Shown here piece by piece: positions 6,301 to 9,490 of a stretch of 9,490 nt of DNA. The notes under the pieces were generated by a model, which saw only the letters and a program-made list of their open reading frames with translations, was not told the DNA's origin and ran no database searches. Every line of letters begins with the position of its first letter. Positions within the stretch are counted from its first letter, which is position 1. The translations under genes were made by a program, and so were the position numbers. The DNA comes from an uncultured Mycoplasmatota bacterium (GTDB lineage: Bacteria > Bacillota_I > Bacilli_A > RF39 > UBA660), in the NCBI GenBank assembly GCA_900549325.1, contig UROI01000030.1, positions 1 through 9,490 of the forward strand, given 5' to 3'.

Positions 6301-8947
6301 TAAAATCACCATATTCGCCTGATAGGGCTTGCTTTTTAGTTATTTCTTCCACTATTACTTCAGGAGATGATACTTCTTCTTCTAATAAAAGTATTGCTGG
6401 TATCTCATATATGAAGACATTATCTTGAATCTTGAATTTGTTTGTTTTGTCGGCATCATATGCTTCAGCTACTTCAATAGTGTAGTATCTGCTTAGTTTT
6501 CCTCCTGATACTTCTCTTAAATTATTTATATCTGTTATACCAAACTGACTGGAATTAATATTGAATGATTTGTTATAGTAGTTTGATTTTATGTTGGTAT
6601 TTCCTTCAATACTATAAGTACCTAAAAGATTTTCTTCTTTAGTTTCACTGCCTTTATAAAGATTTATTTTGAATGAATCTAATTTATCGATTATTGTACT
6701 ACTTGGCTTAGTTACAGTTAATTTTGTATTTACAGATATTGGTAACTCGTTAGAATAGTTATTTAAAGTCCATTCTGACATTGTAAGATTTTCTATACCT
6801 GCGGTTGTTATGATTGCTGATCCTAAAGGCTTATTCACTTGAAGACCTTTGCCATTATATAGGTCATAATTTCCCCATACTTCAAATTTATAATCTTTGT
6901 TTTCAGTTAAACCTGATATTTTTAAATCGTAAGTTAGTGTTTCAGGATCAAATGTAATGTTGTTTATGTATTTGCTTTCTTTATCGTTTGCGCCTTTATA
7001 TGTTATGTAGATATCACTGGTGTCTGAAGGATCTCCTTGATAGCAGCTTCTTCCTGGTATTGTACATCCTTCATCTTTTAATGTTAATAATAGATGCATT
7101 GAGTTAAAATCCACTTCTTTTTCTTCAAAAGTTACTGATGGTAGACCTGCAATAATGAATGGACTACTCAATACTGAATCTATTTCATTTTCTTTATAGT
7201 TATCATAATATCTAACTGTTACCTTGTATACATAATTTTTGTTTGATTGAAGATTGTTTTCTCCTAGTTTTAGTACTTCATTCTTTAAACTTACTGTACT
7301 AAATGTGTATACTGGGGTTAAATTATCTACATTTTCTTCAGTTATGTCGTCTAAATCGTATATTTTGTAAATATAATTAGATATGCTCTTATCTTCGTCA
7401 ACTGGTTTTTCCATTGAAAGTTCAAATGTTTTGCTTTCTTCGTTTGCTTTTACATTTACTGCTCCAAGTGATGGTTTCTCTTTCAAGGTTTGAACTGAGG
7501 TGTTTATGGTATATACTTTTGAATAATTGGTGTTTTTGAATAATACTTCATCTAAAACTACTTTATAAGAAGTATTTTTTGTTAATCCTGTGAATTCAAA
7601 ACTTTCATTTTCTTCACTTATAAATGTATGACTATTTATTAGTTTGTCGCTACTATCGTATAATGATACTTTAGCTGATTTTACATTGTCGTCACTGCTA
7701 AAATCTACTGAATATGTTACAGAAGTTTTTGTTACCATTTCTCTTTTTAGGCTTAATTCTAAATTGTCTGTTCTAAAATTGCGAGCTAAATATTCATAAC
7801 CATCTGAATCTTTTATTGACATATAATAGTTGGTATTTGGTGATAGTGAGTTTACGACTACTTCTTGAAGATCAGAAGATGTTGATAATACTTTTGTATA
7901 TGTTGTTTTAGAATTATCTATATCATACAATGTTAGTAATAAATTACCTTTTATTTGATTTGCAGTATCGATAACTTGAATCGTGGCATTTAAACTGTTA
8001 ATGTCTAATAATGCTTTTACTAGATCTACTGATACTTCTTTTTTTATTTCAGTAGTATTGTTGCCGTTGCTATCAGTACCATCTGTACCTGTATTATTGC
8101 CTGGGTTTTCAGTATTATTTCCTTGGTTACCGTTATTTGGATTATTGCTATCGTTAGGATTGCTACCATTATTTGTACCATCCTTATTGTCATCTTTTAC
8201 TTTAGATGTATCAATATTGATATTTTCGTTACCATCAATAGTCATTTCTTCTAGAGTTAGTTTTTCTTCTTCACCATAGAAGACTTTTTTACTGCCTAAT
8301 TCTATCTTTATTTTGTCTCCGATAAATATTGTTGTCCCTTCGGTTGTTGTTTGATAACTTCCTTCATTGTTCTCTACTTTAACAATACCATCTTCAACAA
8401 ATAGTAGTTCAAAATATTTTCCTTTTACTGGTTCTTCGTTTCCAGCTAATTTTATTCTTACATCATTACCTAAAACTATGTATTTATTATCTGTTATTCT
8501 ACCTAATAGATTTCCAAATACTAAAGTTTTGTCGGCAGTTTCCACTATATAACCGCCATTACTATACTTTAAAATTACTTTATCTGTAACATTATAGTAT
8601 GGTACTAGTTTTTGGTTGAAATTATCTAAATCTAGAATCACACCGTTTTTCATGAATGATAATGATTCGTCTAAATAGTGAATAAAGTTTTCTTTACTGG
8701 TTGTTACTTCCTTATCATCTACATCTTTGAATGTATATTCATTAAATACGTTTTCCTTATAGACTGTGTTATCATTAAAATAGTATTTGTCGCTTTTAGT
8801 AGCAGTACTATTTATAATGTATCCTGCACTATAAAATTCTTTAGAGGATTTTCTTGTTAAAAATATTACTCCTATTGTTAAGATTATTAAAGTTACTATA
8901 CTTAGGCTTAGAATTAGCCAAAAACTTTTGTCTCCAATTTTTTTCAT
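3383..8947 (-). CDS. Giant membrane-anchored surface protein with many fibronectin-III-like modules
   Basis: A 1854-aa protein and first gene of the operon. Residues about 9-30 are the membrane anchor, and about 35-250 the domain shared with its neighbours. Residues 252-299 are an Asn/Gly/Asp linker ending at EIKK. From about 302 to the end come ten to twelve diverged fibronectin-III-like beta modules. Their signature tyrosines lie near residues 374 (LSPNTNYY), 461 (LTKNTSY), 572, 686, 972, 1080 (LASNTTY), 1425 (LNPDSTYYY) and 1691 (LEPDTNY). Residues 1224-1337 lack the signature. All eight cysteines form four close pairs (628/635, 1164/1173, 1636/1642, 1653/1665). No LPXTG or enzyme motif is seen. 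The start at 8947 is preferred over in-frame ATGs at 8968 and 9001, because those fall on the likely transcription start and in the -35 box. Probable adhesin or stalk protein (inference). Confidence 0.85.
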   Translation of the reverse strand: MKKIGDKSFWLILSLSIVTLIILTIGVIFLTRKSSKEFYSAGYIINSTATKSDKYYFNDNTVYKENVFNEYTFKDVDDKEVTTSKENFIHYLDESLSFMKNGVILDLDNFNQKLVPYYNVTDKVILKYSNGGYIVETADKTLVFGNLLGRITDNKYIVLGNDVRIKLAGNEEPVKGKYFELLFVEDGIVKVENNEGSYQTTTEGTTIFIGDKIKIELGSKKVFYGEEEKLTLEEMTIDGNENINIDTSKVKDDNKDGTNNGSNPNDSNNPNNGNQGNNTENPGNNTGTDGTDSNGNNTTEIKKEVSVDLVKALLDINSLNATIQVIDTANQIKGNLLLTLYDIDNSKTTYTKVLSTSSDLQEVVVNSLSPNTNYYMSIKDSDGYEYLARNFRTDNLELSLKREMVTKTSVTYSVDFSSDDNVKSAKVSLYDSSDKLINSHTFISEENESFEFTGLTKNTSYKVVLDEVLFKNTNYSKVYTINTSVQTLKEKPSLGAVNVKANEESKTFELSMEKPVDEDKSISNYIYKIYDLDDITEENVDNLTPVYTFSTVSLKNEVLKLGENNLQSNKNYVYKVTVRYYDNYKENEIDSVLSSPFIIAGLPSVTFEEKEVDFNSMHLLLTLKDEGCTIPGRSCYQGDPSDTSDIYITYKGANDKESKYINNITFDPETLTYDLKISGLTENKDYKFEVWGNYDLYNGKGLQVNKPLGSAIITTAGIENLTMSEWTLNNYSNELPISVNTKLTVTKPSSTIIDKLDSFKINLYKGSETKEENLLGTYSIEGNTNIKSNYYNKSFNINSSQFGITDINNLREVSGGKLSRYYTIEVAEAYDADKTNKFKIQDNVFIYEIPAILLLEEEVSSPEVIVEEITKKQALSGEYGDFKDLGINSNLSPNTVVGYKVTAKFDKKKVESYFQGDNPIKELNFYANMDGKVIEKKTIDFSEEETYTTYFFLKDGTDYNITDTELRRGNTYTFTIDLSLDTNNDKEIDTNYPTKKPTSNVITSSKEEPKIRMYIDSSTATSITYKYVVVDYDNALVKEEDKYLIHYMVGESEEEYITEISNTASMETFTLSNLASNTTYSLYYNKALTKKEKPSAISFKYYFDGYHNANEYGLGYTLEYKDFDNEITLNLNNNDFLNRVSAYLVTLTSGSLKYEEIITTPLECGTEEEPSKCIKIDYANIKDFKGKDITLKLEAFYDTGYVGFGSKSLLGEYFTSRGLVDAQNSNKLGFVYQEIGTTPGKYYYIYKNSSNKVESVISEVPRGILGISPTIYEESYKQSSLFTTNIIDIINNNFINYGDVSLNSDIDLLTNGIKLKSHNMFIAPKVLDKVEVQTSNNKFKFTSIIPKVKTTLTPLINGAVVDIDLSIDTDTLETDYVKTDGKYKFYIDIYSKDEDDNLVFVKTVETDYDNLNNVSFAGLNPDSTYYYKISADMNKNGAKVKTPLFALGKNGYIEYINTLKTLGKDDIFKSIEYSHKSQKGETVYSKRTLKINTGLKSKENFNVKYELYDINDVKEKEGVVLNKDITDRGSAIFTTDITGNDFVFGGDYHRLVVTAVTTDAEPKELELYNETLKQTTLFGELKEPAITLNQSTGIDEASGEYNYYIDYSINIEDTDRVITDGKFHVELEDSTYANACPNGEDCKVEVDLYKLTCSTNGESSRVKSCTVTENTVNNTFTLKIRYGSLEPDTNYFIYAYANIYRNNISLNTKEDLTYVRKGQYTRSRLNFSLGSPTLTATGNKLIMTFVGSTNVQSSIKGIEYNVNEEGAGKVSSGMMGLIPSISSTLINDAIDHGSITYKLDKDNYPYIEIPIPEGKKLGKTNFITITYYYEENGNLVKLSINGKTIQQYYVKDVS
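8051..8194 (-). repeat. Asn/Gly-rich linker of the 1854-aa protein
   Basis: This encodes residues 252-299, made of Asn, Gly, Asp, Thr, Ser and Pro with short NPNN/NNGNQGNN-like units. It sits between the shared membrane-proximal domain and the first fibronectin-III-like module, the same place as the linker in the 466-aa protein. Such tracts usually act as flexible spacers. The near-repetitive DNA is a plausible site of length variation. Confidence 0.7.
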
Positions 8948-8950
8948 TTT

Positions 8951-8956
8951 ATCACC
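8951..8956 (-). promoter_or_regulatory. Ribosome binding site that fixes the start of the 1854-aa protein
   Basis: On the minus strand GGTGATAAAATG places GGTGAT, complementary to the part of the anti-Shine-Dalgarno near ...ATCACC, just ahead of ATG 8947. The encoded start MKKIGDKSFW followed by a hydrophobic helix is a typical signal anchor. The upstream in-frame ATGs have no such site. Confidence 0.7.
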
Positions 8957-8972
8957 ATTACCTATCATATAA

Positions 8973-9001
8973 ATTATAGCAAATACATATTTAAAAGTCA
9001 A
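8973..9001 (-). promoter_or_regulatory. Sigma-A-type promoter of the three-gene surface-protein operon
   Basis: Read on the minus strand: -35 TTGACT (9001-8996), 17-bp spacer, -10 TATAAT (8978-8973) preceded by TGC (extended -10). This is a near-consensus, probably strong promoter. Transcription would start near 8966, about 19 nt before the ATG. The hairpin pair at 9043-9102 is then upstream of, not inside, this transcript. Confidence 0.8.
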
Positions 9002-9042
9002 TTTTATTACTATAATTTATAAAATAAAATACTATTCTATTT

Positions 9043-9102
9043 CACTCTAAGCCTAATGTCTTAGAGTGTTAAATTAAGCCACTTAAAAGTGTCTTAATTT
9101 AA
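9043..9102 (-). repeat. Paired-hairpin element, right copy
   Basis: Two directly abutting hairpins. One pairs 9043-9051 with 9060-9068 (9 bp, 8-nt loop). The other pairs 9069-9078 with 9093-9102 (10 bp); its 14-nt loop region contains a further short stem, CACTT/AAGTG. Read on the minus strand, both have the same AAGAC...GGCTT core as the left copy, including the A.G mismatch inside the stem. The order is also the same: longer-loop hairpin first, 8-nt-loop hairpin nearer the gene. It ends 41 bp before the operon -35 box. A small 4-bp hairpin (ATGC/GCAT, 9103-9115) abuts it. No T-run follows on either strand. Confidence 0.7.
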
Positions 9103-9156
9103 ATGCTTAACGCATCTATTATATATAAGCAAATGATAAATATTTAAAATAGGCAA

Positions 9157-9179
9157 TAAAAAATAGAGATTTCTCTCTA
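9157..9179 (-). terminator. Rho-independent terminator of the 40-codon gene
   Basis: A 6-bp perfect stem, TAGAGA (9164-9169) with TCTCTA (9174-9179), has a 4-nt loop. On the minus strand it is followed by TTTTTTATT. The stem is GC-poor, so termination may be partial. The stop codon TAG (9179-9177) of the small gene lies within the stem, an economical arrangement like that at 1195-1237. Confidence 0.7.
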
Positions 9180-9299
9180 AAATACATATTTGGTTAAAAA
9201 GTATATTGCTAATATTGTAAGAGTACCCGCAAGTCCTATGTAAATACAAAGCATTACTAAATTTTTATCTTCCTGCTTTAATTTTAGTTCTTTTTTCAT
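9177..9299 (-). CDS. Small single-pass membrane protein (40 aa)
   Basis: A 40-codon gene. The N-terminus MKKELKLKQEDKN is charged. It is followed by a hydrophobic helix at about residues 14-35 (LVMLCIYIGLAGTLTILAIY), then a short basic-aromatic tail ending TKYVF. The gene has its own parts. The ribosome site AAGGAAGG (9315-9308) lies 8 nt before ATG 9299. A promoter is present at 9324-9352, and a terminator overlaps the stop. An alternative ATG four bases upstream (9303) opens a frame that stops after 12 codons and is rejected. I recognise no family. It is separated from the surface operon by its terminator and the hairpin pair, so it is probably an independent unit. Confidence 0.75.
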   Translation of the reverse strand: MKKELKLKQEDKNLVMLCIYIGLAGTLTILAIYFLTKYVF

Positions 9300-9323
9300 A
9301 CATTTTACCTTCCTTATACTTAG

Positions 9324-9352
9324 ATAATATCATAAAGAGTTATTTTTTTCAA
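9324..9352 (-). promoter_or_regulatory. Promoter of the 40-codon membrane-protein gene
   Basis: Read on the minus strand: -35 TTGAAA (9352-9347), 17-bp spacer, -10 TATTAT (9329-9324) preceded by TGA (extended -10). The predicted start near 9317 lies just before the AAGGAAGG ribosome site, giving a very short leader. It faces away from the tRNA promoter 18 bp to the right. Confidence 0.7.
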
Positions 9353-9370
9353 TAAATTTTGTTTTATTTA

Positions 9371-9398
9371 TTTACAAATTAAAAATATATGGTATAAT
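9371..9398 (+). promoter_or_regulatory. Promoter of tRNA-Lys
   Basis: -35 TTTACA (9371-9376), 16-bp spacer, -10 TATAAT (9393-9398) preceded by TGG (extended -10). Transcription would start near 9405, about 26 nt before the mature tRNA 5' end. Confidence 0.75.
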
Positions 9399-9430
9399 AT
9401 TGAATGTGTTCAGGTTATTGGCACATTGCT

Positions 9431-9490
9431 GGGGCGTTAGCTCAGTTGGTAGAGCAACTGACTCTTAATCAGTGGGTCTAGGGTTCGAAT
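9431..9490 (+). tRNA. tRNA-Lys, anticodon CTT (3' part outside the window)
   Basis: The cloverleaf can be read directly. The 5' acceptor strand is GGGGCGT (9431-9437). The D stem is GCTC/GAGC (9440-9443, 9452-9455). The anticodon stem is ACTGA/TCAGT (9457-9461, 9469-9473) around loop CTCTTAA, with anticodon CTT at 9464-9466, reading AAG (lysine). The variable region is GGGTC. The T stem TAGGG (9479-9483) runs into the T loop TTCGAAT (9484-9490), where the window ends. The second halves of the T stem and acceptor stem, and any CCA, are missing because the window stops, not because the gene is broken. A dedicated promoter lies just upstream. Confidence 0.95.

Noticed and set aside
7983..8279. 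Plus-strand open frame over the linker of the giant gene (Leu/Pro/Ser-rich, 98 codons)
   Set aside because: It is the mirror image of the Asn/Gly/Asp repeat coding on the other strand, a composition artefact. The same applies to the shorter plus-strand frames across 1600-8860.
8948..9001. Earlier starts for the giant protein at 9001 or 8968
   Set aside because: ATG 9001 begins in the -35 box and ATG 8968 sits at the predicted transcription start. Only 8947 has a ribosome site and a clean signal-anchor N-terminus.
127..9102. The two hairpin pairs, in opposite orientation about 8.9 kb apart, as ends of a mobile element
   Set aside because: There is no transposase or integrase between them and no target duplication seen. 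Each copy keeps a similar distance to a promoter, which fits a gene-linked role better. Not fully excluded: IS200/IS605-like ends also form hairpins.
9003..9176. CRISPR-like array from the closely spaced palindromes
   Set aside because: The palindromes differ in stem sequence, there are no regular spacers and no cas genes.
9431..9490. tRNA-Lys as an integration site for a genomic island holding the surface genes
   Set aside because: Integration normally uses the tRNA 3' end, which here points away from the surface genes, and no integrase is present.

Overview
The window is strongly AT-rich. It uses the standard genetic code: tryptophan is TGG, all stops are TAA or TAG, and TGA is not read through. 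Shine-Dalgarno sites are clear, sigma-A-type promoters are near consensus, and Lys/Asn/Ile codons are heavily used. This fits a low-GC Firmicutes/Bacilli relative, perhaps one of the uncultured host-associated lineages near Erysipelotrichales/RF39. That placement is inferred from composition and gene style only.

Layout. Positions 1-276 are intergenic and hold a pair of tandem hairpins (127-180) followed by a promoter. A forward gene (277-1218) encodes a membrane-anchored transglutaminase-like protein with an intact Cys-His-Asp triad. It converges on, and overlaps by 4 bp, a reverse-strand operon of three surface-protein genes (8947 down to 1215). A two-way terminator is built into the overlapping gene ends. 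The operon is transcribed in the order 1854-aa, 466-aa, 247-aa protein. The junctions are only 14 and 9 bp, and a near-consensus promoter lies at 8973-9001. Upstream of that promoter is a second hairpin pair (9043-9102), pointing toward the operon. Further right are a previously uncalled 40-codon membrane-protein gene on the reverse strand (9177-9299) with its own promoter and terminator, and a divergently transcribed tRNA-Lys(CTT), cut by the window end.

How the parts may work together. All four larger proteins have an N-terminal membrane anchor and an exported body. The three operon proteins appear to share one extracytoplasmic domain. It stands alone in the 247-aa protein, is joined through an Asn/Gly-rich linker to two fibronectin-III-like modules in the 466-aa protein, and to about ten to twelve in the 1854-aa protein. 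This looks like a paralogous surface-protein set. The transglutaminase-like enzyme could act on it, though that is inference.

The most unusual signal is non-coding. Both transcription units are preceded, 41-46 bp upstream of the -35 box, by two adjacent hairpins. All four hairpins carry the same AAGAC...GGCTT core around the loop, while their outer stems differ in sequence but stay paired. I do not recognise this as a known riboswitch or repeat class.
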